Positions 1-6,096 of a stretch of DNA of 32,149 nt are shown here, piece by piece. A program made the position numbers and the translations under genes. The notes beneath the pieces were generated by a model. It did not search any database and had not been told where the DNA came from. It saw only the letters and a list, made by a program, of their open reading frames with translations. The DNA lies in the NCBI GenBank assembly GCA_904501925.1, contig CAJGCO010000017.1:1-32149 (forward strand), read 5' to 3'. Numbering within the stretch: the stretch's first letter is position 1; every line of letters begins with the position of its first letter. Origin of the DNA: an uncultured Alphaproteobacteria bacterium. Lineage in GTDB: Bacteria > Pseudomonadota > Alphaproteobacteria > RF32 > CAG-239.

Positions 1-207
1 GTGTAGATTTCCGGCATTTCTACAACTTAAAACCTCTTTTTTATTTCCACCACACATCATCATAACCATATACCTTTATATTAAAAAACTAAAAATATAT
101 TATCACAAACTCCCACCATTTGCAACACTTTTTTTTAATAAATTGCCCCCCAAAAAAAGACCAAACACAACGCACGCCCCCAAATTTAAAACAGAACAAC
201 AAAGTTG

Positions 208-277
208 TTTCCACGGGTGTAATAAAATGTTGTGCTGGAAGTAATTTTCCGACCGCACTTTAGCACGCCCCCAAAAA
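208..277 (+). repeat. 70-bp direct repeat, copy 1
   Basis: It is identical over 70 bases to 294–363, so the period is 86 bp. It contains one whole large palindromic unit (215–272) with a core carrying TTGTGCTGG and TTTTCCGACCGC. Perfect identity suggests recent duplication or gene conversion within the array. Confidence 0.85.
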
Positions 278-293
278 GACCGAACGCGAAGCA

Positions 294-363
294 TTTCCAC
301 GGGTGTAATAAAATGTTGTGCTGGAAGTAATTTTCCGACCGCACTTTAGCACGCCCCCAAAAA
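294..363 (+). repeat. 70-bp direct repeat, copy 2
   Basis: This is the second identical copy of 208–277. The 16 bases between the copies differ from the spacers flanking other units, so the duplication boundary coincides with the palindromic unit plus a few A residues. Confidence 0.85.
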
Positions 364-405
364 ACTAACGCAACTGCGTTTCCACGGGTGTGATAAAGTA
401 TTTAG

Positions 406-519
406 CACATCCCCCATTTAAAACTAAACGGAGTTGAATAAATTCAACTCCTTTACCTCGGGTGGGATAAAGTGCTATGCTATGTGTAGCGCCACGAACG
501 ACGTGTACAAAAAAGCGTA
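406..519 (+). repeat. 114-bp direct repeat, copy 1
   Basis: It matches 558–672 with two substitutions and one extra A. It spans the end of one large palindrome, a small perfect hairpin (430–451, 10-bp arms around AA) and the first half of the next palindrome, including GCTATGCTATGTG and CGAACGACGTG. Confidence 0.85.
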
Positions 520-557
520 TATAAGAGAGCTTTTTTACGATTATGACCGTGCTTTAT

Positions 558-672
558 CACATCCCCCATTTAAAACCAAAAGGAGTTGAATAAATTCAAC
601 TCCTTTACCTCGGGTGGGATAAAGTGCTATGCTATGTGTAGCGCCACGAACGACGTGTACAAAAAAAGCGTA
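558..672 (+). repeat. 114-bp direct repeat, copy 2
   Basis: This is the second copy of 406–519, offset by 152 bp. The two copies diverge abruptly after AAGCGTA, within the core of the large palindrome, while the closing arm (CTTTAGCACATCCCCC) is kept. Confidence 0.85.
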
Positions 673-730
673 CACGAGAGAGTGCCGATGCACATATGAT
701 AGCGCTTTAGCACATCCCCCAAAAAGTGCT

Positions 731-1279
731 TTATTTGGCTACAATAACCATAGCCTCTCTCAATATCCTATCATGTATCGTATATCCAGATTGAAGCTCT
801 GCAATAATAACACCAGCCTCTTTGGTCTTATCTTCAATCTCTTGAACAACTCTCTCAAAATTAGGATCAAATTTTTCACCAATATGATTAAAACGCTTAA
901 CACCAAATTTTTCAAAAACTTTTGTTAATTCATTTTGAGTTAATTCAACACCTTTGAGTAACTCTTCACAAGAATCTTTACTATTAGCCATAGCATTAAT
1001 AGCACGCTCCAAATTATCAGCAACACCCAATAATTCTTTTGCAAAAGAAGAAACTGCAAACTTAATAGTTTTTTCAGTTTCTGCTTGCGCACGTTTTTTC
1101 ATATTGTCCATTTCCGCATACAAACGAATATAATCATCTTTTAATTTAAGATAATCTTCTTCTAATTTAGAAACAGCTTCTTCAACCACCTCTGTTTCTT
1201 CAACTGTTTCTTGATTTTCAACATTTTCATTTACTTCATCAATTTCTTGTTCTTCATCTTTTTTTACTTCTTCGTTCAT
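731..1279 (-). CDS. grpE: Nucleotide exchange factor GrpE
   Basis: GrpE is the cytosolic co-chaperone that releases ADP from DnaK in the Hsp70 cycle. The protein has the expected build: a very acidic, Glu/Val-rich N-terminal tail, a long coiled coil (DYLKLKDDYIRLYAEMDNMKK region) and a C-terminal beta domain with the family signature FDPNFERVVQEI, then GYTIHDRILREAMVIV. I start it at the ATG at 1277–1279 (MNEEVKKDEE), about 182 residues, because AGGA lies just upstream; a longer in-frame extension to 1318 would include promoter sequence and has no ribosome site. The usual His in the FDPxxH motif is replaced (FDPNFE). dnaK and hrcA are not in view. A heat-shock-type promoter lies at 1317–1345. 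Identification is secure. Confidence 0.96.
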   Translation of the reverse strand: MNEEVKKDEEQEIDEVNENVENQETVEETEVVEEAVSKLEEDYLKLKDDYIRLYAEMDNMKKRAQAETEKTIKFAVSSFAKELLGVADNLERAINAMANSKDSCEELLKGVELTQNELTKVFEKFGVKRFNHIGEKFDPNFERVVQEIEDKTKEAGVIIAELQSGYTIHDRILREAMVIVAK

Positions 1280-1316
1280 AGCATCCTCATATAAATAAAA
1301 AAATAACCTAATAGAC

Positions 1317-1345
1317 ATTTAGGTATTAAAAACGATTAAGTCAAG
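1317..1345 (-). promoter_or_regulatory. Putative RpoH (sigma-32) promoter of grpE
   Basis: Reading the minus strand, CTTGAC (1340–1345) is followed after exactly 17 bases by CTAAAT (1317–1322). This fits the alphaproteobacterial heat-shock consensus, roughly CTTGAC–N17–CTATAT, with one mismatch in the -10. The expected start site would leave a leader of about 30 nt before the grpE ATG. Heat-shock control of grpE is expected from the family; use of this site is inference. Confidence 0.55.
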
Positions 1346-1428
1346 CCATTCACCCAAATTACACCAAAATAAAACAAAAAAAAGCATCATACCTTAGTAT
1401 AATGCCCATATTTCATTATATAAACATA

Positions 1429-1830
1429 TTATCTTCTTTTATGTGGTTTAAAATTTTTTGGTCTTGGATTATGAAATTTATGAGGTTTGAAATTTTTGGG
1501 TTTTGGATTATGAAGTTTATGAGGTTTTTGTAAATGTTTTCTATGATGATGAAAACCATCATATATCAACCCACCAACCACAGCTGTTGTAATTCCAGCA
1601 ATCATAGCATTGCGTGTTGAATCTTTATCATAATAGTAGCTATTATAAATTTTTGGTGACTCTCTAACCACTGTAACAGCTGGAACATCACTTTGAGTAT
1701 TTGTATTATTTGTTTGAGTATATATTTGTTTAGTAACAACACCATTCTCATCAATAACCACTATTGATTGCGCATTAGCCACTCCTGCAAAGCTAATAGC
1801 AAAAGCTAATAAACATATTAATTTTCTCAT
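1429..1830 (-). CDS. Exported protein with basic His/Lys/Pro C-terminal repeats
   Basis: Function unknown. The start is the ATG at 1828–1830 (MRKLICLL), with AGGAG ideally placed; a TTG 15 bases earlier overlaps that ribosome site and is unlikely. Residues 1–20 form a signal peptide ending near VANA|Q. A short Asn/Thr-rich stretch follows, then a glycine-containing hydrophobic segment (AMIAGITTAVVGGLIYDG) that could insert in a membrane, then HHHRKH and two copies of KPHK(L/F)HNP(K/R)PKNF before KPHKRR. The tail is strongly basic. This is a periplasmic or envelope protein of about 133 residues that might bind an acidic polymer or metal through His, but nothing proves it. It appears to have its own promoter (1866–1894). 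Confidence 0.8.
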   Translation of the reverse strand: MRKLICLLAFAISFAGVANAQSIVVIDENGVVTKQIYTQTNNTNTQSDVPAVTVVRESPKIYNSYYYDKDSTRNAMIAGITTAVVGGLIYDGFHHHRKHLQKPHKLHNPKPKNFKPHKFHNPRPKNFKPHKRR

Positions 1831-1865
1831 TTTTATCTCCTTCAATAATTATACCTACTAGTATG

Positions 1866-1894
1866 TATATAAATTTAATTAAAAAAATAATCAA
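1866..1894 (-). promoter_or_regulatory. Putative sigma-70 promoter
   Basis: Minus strand TTGATT (1889–1894), a 17-base spacer, then TATATA (1866–1871), upstream of the exported basic protein at 1830. The AT-rich context makes chance matches common. Confidence 0.4.
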
Positions 1895-1930
1895 GTCTTT
1901 TTTTAATTTTTTTTACTTTTATTTTAAAAC

Positions 1931-1964
1931 ATAAAAAAAATTATAGCTTTTGTTGCTATAATTT
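1931..1964 (-). terminator. Rho-independent terminator of the 3434–1988 operon
   Basis: A perfect 10-bp stem (1938–1947 with 1955–1964, AAATTATAGC/GCTATAATTT) and a 7-base loop, followed on the minus strand by a run of T residues. It lies just after the stop of the gene at 1988. Confidence 0.75.
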
Positions 1965-1987
1965 CACAATTAAACGTATGAAATTGC

Positions 1988-2332
1988 TTATCTTTTATAT
2001 AGTTCATAAACACCATACCCAAGCGCCATTCCCTCTATTGTATAAATTGCTCTTTGTAACTCATCTTTAAAATTATAATGCCTACCTTCTTGCTCTTTAG
2101 CTTTAACCCAAGCCAAATAACTAGGATATTTTGAAGCAACAACAGGAGACTTAATTGCGATTCTATTATCATACCATGTTTCTGGTTTTACATTTTCTCT
2201 ATAATATTCTTTATTTTTACTATCTTCAACATAACCTTCTGGCTTTTTTGTTATCATATCAATATAACTATTTGCAAAAATAGGTAAAGAATAAAAAAAC
2301 ATCAAAAAAAATACAAAACTAAATTTTTTCAT
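1988..2332 (-). CDS. Small secreted protein, unknown function
   Basis: A 114-residue protein I cannot assign. Residues 1–20 are a clear signal peptide (MKKFSFVFFLMFFYSLPIFAN), with cleavage probably after FAN or IFA. The mature part has no cysteine and is rich in Tyr, Lys and Glu; its centre reads KPETWYDNRIAIKSP and YPSYLAWVKAKEQEG, and its C-terminus IEGMALGYGVYELYKR could be amphipathic. It is the last gene of a three-gene operon, 11 bases after its neighbour, with AGGGG as a modest ribosome site and a terminator 24 bases beyond the stop. Periplasmic location is inferred from the signal peptide. Confidence 0.75.
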   Translation of the reverse strand: MKKFSFVFFLMFFYSLPIFANSYIDMITKKPEGYVEDSKNKEYYRENVKPETWYDNRIAIKSPVVASKYPSYLAWVKAKEQEGRHYNFKDELQRAIYTIEGMALGYGVYELYKR

Positions 2333-2343
2333 ATCAACCCCTA

Positions 2344-2700
2344 TTACTCAGCAGCAGCTTTCGCCTCTTCATAAACTTTTTCAAAAAATTCTTTTGCTTT
2401 TTCTCTTAAATCATCCTTAAAAATTGAATTTTCATTAACGTGTATTTTTAATTCATAAACATCTTCAATTTCATCATCTTTAGAATGAATAATCATTAAT
2501 GTTTTATCTTTTTTCAATAATCTTCTAACATCAAAAACAATATTTTGAACAATAAACCTTCCATTTTTATTATCTGTTAAAACAAGAGTATTTTTTCCAT
2601 CATATACAATTTTATTTGCTCTAAAATCCTCATATACCTCAAGAGCTACATCATCATCTTTAACATAAAACATACACTCCTTCAAAAAAATAACATCCAT
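2344..2700 (-). CDS. Small cytosolic protein, unknown function
   Basis: A 118-residue protein I do not recognise. The first two thirds look like a compact beta-rich domain (KIVYDGKNTLVLTDNKNGRFIVQNIVFDVRR). The last third is a charged helix (DDLREKAKEFFEKVYEEAKAAAE) likely to form a coiled coil. No signal peptide or membrane segment. The start codon overlaps the stop of the preceding gene by one base (TAATG) and AAGGGGG sits upstream, so translation is probably coupled to the membrane coiled-coil protein before it; a complex between the two is a reasonable guess only. Confidence 0.75.
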   Translation of the reverse strand: MDVIFLKECMFYVKDDDVALEVYEDFRANKIVYDGKNTLVLTDNKNGRFIVQNIVFDVRRLLKKDKTLMIIHSKDDEIEDVYELKIHVNENSIFKDDLREKAKEFFEKVYEEAKAAAE

Positions 2701-3434
2701 TATCTTTCCCCCTTATCTTTTGTCATACTAATATTATTTTGAGTACTCTTTTGTACTTCTCCTACATTATTCATAACTGCTCTATTTCTATCTTGCTCTT
2801 GAGTTTGTTTTTTACTTTGCTCTTGATTTTTATCTTGAGATTGCTCTTGATTTTTTTCTTTAACTTTCTCGTAATAATAACTAACAGCACCAGCTGTAAA
2901 CATTGCAACACCAACAGTACTTACCGCAGAAATTGTTACAAGCCCTGCAGCCATCATAGATATTTGAGGATTATCAACTACAAATTTTGCAGCCTCTTTA
3001 ACATCAGGTTTTCTTGCAATTTTTTTAGCAAATGCTAACCAATTTCTTTTATTTTTCTTCATATTTTCAACAAAACACCCCAATTTTTCATAAGTATTAG
3101 TACCTACAAGAAAAGGTTTGCCATCTCTTTTCATTTTTTTAGCTAGCTCAATTTCTTCTTTTTTACGATCTTTTTCAACCAAAGCACGTCTTTCTTTTTC
3201 AGCTTCTTCAATCTTTAATCTATCAGCTTCGCTTAATTTTTCTCTTTTTTTAATATCTTTTATATCACTATCTAATAAATATTTAGGGTCCAAACCACTA
3301 CTCATACAAATACCAACAATACTCTTTTGGTATTCAAAAAATTTATCATCATCGAAATTACATGCGTCTCTTATAAAATCTAATTCTTCTTTATATTGCT
3401 TATAAAGCCCACAATAATCAATTTCATCACTCAT
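2700..3434 (-). CDS. Coiled-coil protein with one hydrophobic hairpin, unknown
   Basis: A 244-residue protein without a recognised family. Residues 1–60 contain FDDDKFFEYQKSIVGICMSSGL; residues about 60–105 are a highly charged helix (Lys/Glu-rich coiled coil); residues about 155–187 form a hydrophobic Gly/Ala/Ser segment (ISMMAAGLVTISAVSTVGVAM) long enough to cross the membrane; the tail is low-complexity Lys/Gln/Glu (KNQEQSQDKNQEQSKK). AGGAG precedes the ATG. It is the first gene of a three-gene operon driven by a near-consensus promoter (3463–3490). The architecture suggests a membrane-anchored scaffold; function cannot be named. Confidence 0.78.
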   Translation of the reverse strand: MSDEIDYCGLYKQYKEELDFIRDACNFDDDKFFEYQKSIVGICMSSGLDPKYLLDSDIKDIKKREKLSEADRLKIEEAEKERRALVEKDRKKEEIELAKKMKRDGKPFLVGTNTYEKLGCFVENMKKNKRNWLAFAKKIARKPDVKEAAKFVVDNPQISMMAAGLVTISAVSTVGVAMFTAGAVSYYYEKVKEKNQEQSQDKNQEQSKKQTQEQDRNRAVMNNVGEVQKSTQNNISMTKDKGER

Positions 3435-3462
3435 CTCAATCTCCTATAATATATAACGTATA

Positions 3463-3490
3463 ATTATACCTATTTTTTCAAGATTGTCAA
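3463..3490 (-). promoter_or_regulatory. Near-consensus sigma-70 promoter for the 3434–1988 operon
   Basis: Minus strand TTGACA (3485–3490), 16-base spacer, TATAAT (3463–3468). Both hexamers are perfect matches. The leader to the ATG at 3434 would be about 25 nt. It begins immediately after the stop codon of the gene at 3494, so the three downstream genes can be expressed independently of it. Confidence 0.75.
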
Positions 3491-3493
3491 ATA

Positions 3494-4327
3494 TCATCGA
3501 TTCTTTAATCTATCCATCATCACCAAATATGCTTTTTCAAGCTTAGTTCTCTTTGGTTTTATAACACCATTTTCCCTAGTTGTATTCAACTTGGCAATTC
3601 TTCTTAACATTGCTCTTTTTCTTTTTTCTGCTACAGATATTTCTTTAGTGTTTTCATTTATTACTTCTGTTTTTTCTTCAACAACTTTTTCTAAAACTAC
3701 CTCTTTTTCTTCATGTTTTTTCAAACTTTCTTGACGCTCTCTTCTTAATGCTTCTTCATGCATTTTTTTCATAGCAAAACGTGGATTATTCATCTCATAC
3801 AGAAGTTTTTCTTCAACTTCCCTACGTTCATCCTCTATTTTTTTTCTAGTATATTCTTTATATTCAGCATCATCCATTACATCATATTTAGGCTTTAAAA
3901 ACAAACAGCTTTCAACATCATACCCACGCAAACATCCTCTATAATTGTATAAAGAAACCACATCATCAGGAAAATACACAGCATCATAATCTAAACTAAT
4001 CTTTTCAAAATCTAAAACCTTATACCCCATATCTCCTTGCATTAAATAGTCTTCTACATTACTTAAATCAGCATCAACAACCAATATTTTACAATCATCA
4101 TGCGCTACAATATGCCAACTTTTCTTATAATATTTAGTATTATAACCCTCATTTTCGCACCACTCTTGCCAAACAGATTTTCCACTCTCCCCCATAGGAG
4201 AAGTCCATAATCCCCCTTCTGGTTTACTTCCTCCATAGTTATAAACACGTCCTAACTCAGTTGAAGGTCTTTGCCCTCCAGCATATACTAAATCAATATT
4301 TTTAATTTTTTTACCTTTGCTATACAT
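3494..4327 (-). CDS. Unknown protein with possible ADP-ribosyltransferase-like N-terminal domain
   Basis: I start it at the ATG at 4325–4327 (MYSKGKKIKN) because GGAGGA lies right before it; an ATG four codons upstream overlaps that site. The 277-residue product has two parts. Residues about 1–165 are a globular domain with VYNYGGSKPEGGLW, TSPMGESGKSVWQEWC, KILVVDADLSNVEDY, LDYDAVYFPDD and GYDVESCLFLKP. This order (a GLW-T-SP turn, W..W, a core strand ending in D, YDAV, and a D-(V)-E-S-x-L strand) reminds me of small ART-like domains seen in phage and accessory proteins, but no catalytic triad can be confirmed by eye. Residues about 165–277 are a charged helix rich in Glu/Lys/Arg. No signal peptide. 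It lies between the accD terminator and the promoter of the next operon. Confidence 0.7.
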   Translation of the reverse strand: MYSKGKKIKNIDLVYAGGQRPSTELGRVYNYGGSKPEGGLWTSPMGESGKSVWQEWCENEGYNTKYYKKSWHIVAHDDCKILVVDADLSNVEDYLMQGDMGYKVLDFEKISLDYDAVYFPDDVVSLYNYRGCLRGYDVESCLFLKPKYDVMDDAEYKEYTRKKIEDERREVEEKLLYEMNNPRFAMKKMHEEALRRERQESLKKHEEKEVVLEKVVEEKTEVINENTKEISVAEKRKRAMLRRIAKLNTTRENGVIKPKRTKLEKAYLVMMDRLKNR

Positions 4328-4378
4328 TTTTTCCTCCATATATAACAAATGTACCCCATTTTTTGTTAATTATCAAAT

Positions 4379-4403
4379 AAAAAAAGAGCTAGAAATCTAG
4401 CCC
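4379..4403 (-). terminator. Rho-independent terminator after accD
   Basis: On the minus strand GGGCTAGA–TT–TCTAGCTC (4386–4403, one mismatch) is followed by seven T residues (4379–4385). It lies 27 bases after the accD stop and separates accD from the gene at 4327. Confidence 0.7.
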
Positions 4404-4429
4404 TTATTTATTCAAAACACCTAATCAGC

Positions 4430-5287
4430 TTAAGCAACTTTAACATTTGCCATCAATAAAGATATAACTCTATCAACCGTTGCTTTTAAGTCTTTTCTTT
4501 CAACCACGATATCTACCATACCATGCTCTTTTAAGTATTCTGCAGTTTGGAAACCTTCTGGTAATTTTTCTCTAATTGTTTGCTCAATAACTCTTTTACC
4601 TGCAAAACCAATCATAGAACCACGTTCTGCAATATGAATATCACCAATCATAGCAAAAGAAGCAGAAACACCACCAGTTGTAGGATCAGTAAATATTGAA
4701 ATATAAGGTAAACCTTTTTCTTTCAATTTATTAATAGCAGCAGTTGTTCTAGCCATTTGCATCAAAGATAACATACCTTCTTGCATTCTTGCACCACCAG
4801 AAGCACTAGCAATAATCAATGGACAATTATGCTCACAAGCATACATTGCAGCAGCAACAATCCCCTCACCAACAGCAGTTCCCATAGAACCACCCATAAA
4901 TGAAAAGTCCATTGCAGCAACCACGCTATCAATTCCACTAATTTTACCTAAACCAACTTTAATAGCATCATTACCACCAGTCTTCTTACGATAAACTCTT
5001 AATCTATCAGAATAACGCTGGGTATCTCTAAACTTCAAAGGGTCTTCTTTAACCTGAGGCAAAACCATAACAGAATAAATTCCATCATCAAAAAGTTGCT
5101 TCAAACGTTTATCAACATAAAGTCTCAAATGGTGATTACACTTTGTACAAACATACATTGATTGCTTTAATTCTTTAGAAAACAACATCTGACCACATTG
5201 AGGACATTTAACCCACAAATCATCAGCGATCTCCTTAGGTGTTGTTTTTTTAATCTTAGGTCTTACAATGTCTGTTAGCCAATTCAT
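4430..5287 (-). CDS. accD: Acetyl-CoA carboxylase carboxyltransferase subunit beta
   Basis: AccD with AccA transfers carboxyl from biotin carrier protein to acetyl-CoA, giving malonyl-CoA for fatty-acid synthesis in the cytosol. The 285-residue protein has the family's N-terminal zinc ribbon, C28–C31 and C47–C50 (CPQCG … CTKC), and then the crotonase-like carboxyltransferase domain with GLGKISG, MGGSMGTAVGEGI, ASASGGARMQEG and TDPTTGGVSASFAMIGDI. The length is normal. AGAGG precedes the ATG. It begins 15 bases after lapA and is the last gene of the ihfB–lapA–accD run, followed by a terminator. In many Alphaproteobacteria trpF, trpB and trpA separate lapA from accD and folC follows; none is here. 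Confidence 0.97.
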   Translation of the reverse strand: MNWLTDIVRPKIKKTTPKEIADDLWVKCPQCGQMLFSKELKQSMYVCTKCNHHLRLYVDKRLKQLFDDGIYSVMVLPQVKEDPLKFRDTQRYSDRLRVYRKKTGGNDAIKVGLGKISGIDSVVAAMDFSFMGGSMGTAVGEGIVAAAMYACEHNCPLIIASASGGARMQEGMLSLMQMARTTAAINKLKEKGLPYISIFTDPTTGGVSASFAMIGDIHIAERGSMIGFAGKRVIEQTIREKLPEGFQTAEYLKEHGMVDIVVERKDLKATVDRVISLLMANVKVA

Positions 5288-5302
5288 TTTTACCTCTCTT
5301 TA

Positions 5303-5698
5303 TTATTTATCTTCAGCACTTGGCTTTGCAAACCAACTCTTTATTTTTTTATTCAACGAAAATGTAACTTTAGAAGCATCATTATCAACTTCTTCCTGCA
5401 ATGTTGTCATTTGTTGATTTAACTTCTCATGCTCATGATTTAATTTTTCATGCTCTTTAGATAATATTTTATGTTCTTTCTTTTGTTTTTTTAATTTTGT
5501 TCTTAATGGTGCATATGCAGACCATGCTGCCAATCTACCAAAAACATATCCCAAACAAAACAACACAAAATAAACCACACTAACTGCAATTTCTAAATCA
5601 GGAATAGGCCACAATGCAACAAGTTCATTATTTTGTACCAAAAACATAACAAACAATGTCAACAACGGAAGAGAAATCAAAATCTTCAAAAGCCACAT
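5303..5698 (-). CDS. lapA: LapA-family (DUF1049) inner-membrane protein
   Basis: A 131-residue inner-membrane protein. Residues about 3–22 and 36–58 are two transmembrane helices joined by QNNELVALWPIPDLEI, the typical N-x-x-x-V-x-L/W pattern of the LipA/LapA DUF1049 domain, and the second helix ends in GYVFGRLAAW. The rest is cytosolic and forms a coiled coil (heptad-like HEKLNHEHEKLNQQ repeats). LapA homologues help assemble or regulate lipopolysaccharide in Enterobacteria; in Alphaproteobacteria the role is mostly inferred. AAGGAG precedes the ATG. Its place between ihfB and accD is the usual alphaproteobacterial one. Confidence 0.88.
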   Translation of the reverse strand: MWLLKILISLPLLTLFVMFLVQNNELVALWPIPDLEIAVSVVYFVLFCLGYVFGRLAAWSAYAPLRTKLKKQKKEHKILSKEHEKLNHEHEKLNQQMTTLQEEVDNDASKVTFSLNKKIKSWFAKPSAEDK

Positions 5699-5730
5699 AT
5701 TCGTCTCCTTATTTATTAGATTACTAAGCT

Positions 5731-6012
5731 TTAGTTCTCATTAAGTTTTTCGTGCAATTCTTTACCAACTTTGAAGTGTACAATATTGCGACTACCAATG
5801 CTTACTTTTTCACCAGTTCTTGGATTTTGCGCAACTCTTGGATCTCTTTTATGAATAGAGAATACGCCAAAACCTCTAAATTCTACACGATCACCTTTTG
5901 CTAAAGATGATGTAATATTGCTAAAAATAATATTAACAATACGTTCAATCTCACTAATCAATAGATTAGGATTCTTTTTTGCAATGTTTTCAATTAATTC
6001 AGATCTAGTCAC
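5731..6012 (-). CDS. ihfB: Integration host factor subunit beta
   Basis: A 93-residue member of the HU/IHF family of DNA-bending proteins. It begins MTRSELIENIAKKNP at a GTG (6010–6012) preceded by GAGAGGT. The sequence has FRGFGVFSIHKRDPRVAQNPRTGEK, the DNA-binding arm with the intercalating Pro, and VHFKVGKELHEKL at the end, as in IHF-beta rather than HU. IHF works as a heterodimer with IhfA, whose gene is not in view. In many Alphaproteobacteria ihfB heads the lapA–trp–accD block, and here it lies 32 bases upstream of lapA. Confidence 0.93.
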   Translation of the reverse strand: MTRSELIENIAKKNPNLLISEIERIVNIIFSNITSSLAKGDRVEFRGFGVFSIHKRDPRVAQNPRTGEKVSIGSRNIVHFKVGKELHEKLNEN

Positions 6013-6096
6013 AATATACCTCTCATGAAAATATATATTTATTTTAATTCAAACGTTTTTTAACATTAAATTTATAACATAGCTATAAATTTTTGC

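Larger units (their letters stand above)
145..720. repeat. Array of alternating palindromic units downstream of grpE
   Basis: This roughly 570-base stretch has no convincing gene. Five large imperfect palindromes run in one orientation, each opening with GGGTG(T/G)(G/A)ATAAA and closing with (C)TTTA(G/T)CAC(A/G)(T/C)CCCC: 215–272, 301–358, 386–415, 460–567 and 612–720. The shortest (386–415) is little more than the two arms. A degenerate C-rich unit lies near 145–181. Between the large palindromes sit small inverted repeats of unrelated sequence: 195–209 (AACAAC/GTTGTT), 283–295 (imperfect), 367–380 (AACGCA/TGCGTT), 430–451 and 582–603 (10-bp arms around AA). The arrangement resembles REP/BIME or MITE-type palindromic repeats, but I do not recognise the family. 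It is not a CRISPR array, because spacing and unit length vary and the spacers are themselves palindromic. Positions 1–144 hold only AT-rich sequence. Confidence 0.75.

Noticed and set aside
103..300. A 65-residue open frame on the minus strand in the repeat array
   Set aside because: It reads through palindromic repeat copies, has internally repeated peptide segments that mirror the DNA repeat, and lacks a ribosome site. It is a by-product of the repeats.
145..720. CRISPR array
   Set aside because: Unit lengths and spacings vary widely, the repeats are large palindromes with different cores, and the spacers are themselves small hairpins. No cas gene is in the window.
629..928. A 99-residue plus-strand open frame starting in the repeat array
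   Set aside because: It runs antisense into grpE, and its first codons are part of the duplicated repeat unit, whose other copy stops after about 15 codons. No family resemblance.
2739..3405. Two plus-strand open frames opposite the coiled-coil gene
   Set aside because: They are low-complexity antisense readings of Lys/Glu-rich codons (Phe/Leu/Ser-rich products) with no ribosome sites.
6068..6092. Terminator of tsaB
   Set aside because: The stem (AAATTTATA/TATAAATTT) has no G·C pair and lacks a proper T run on the minus strand; too weak to call.
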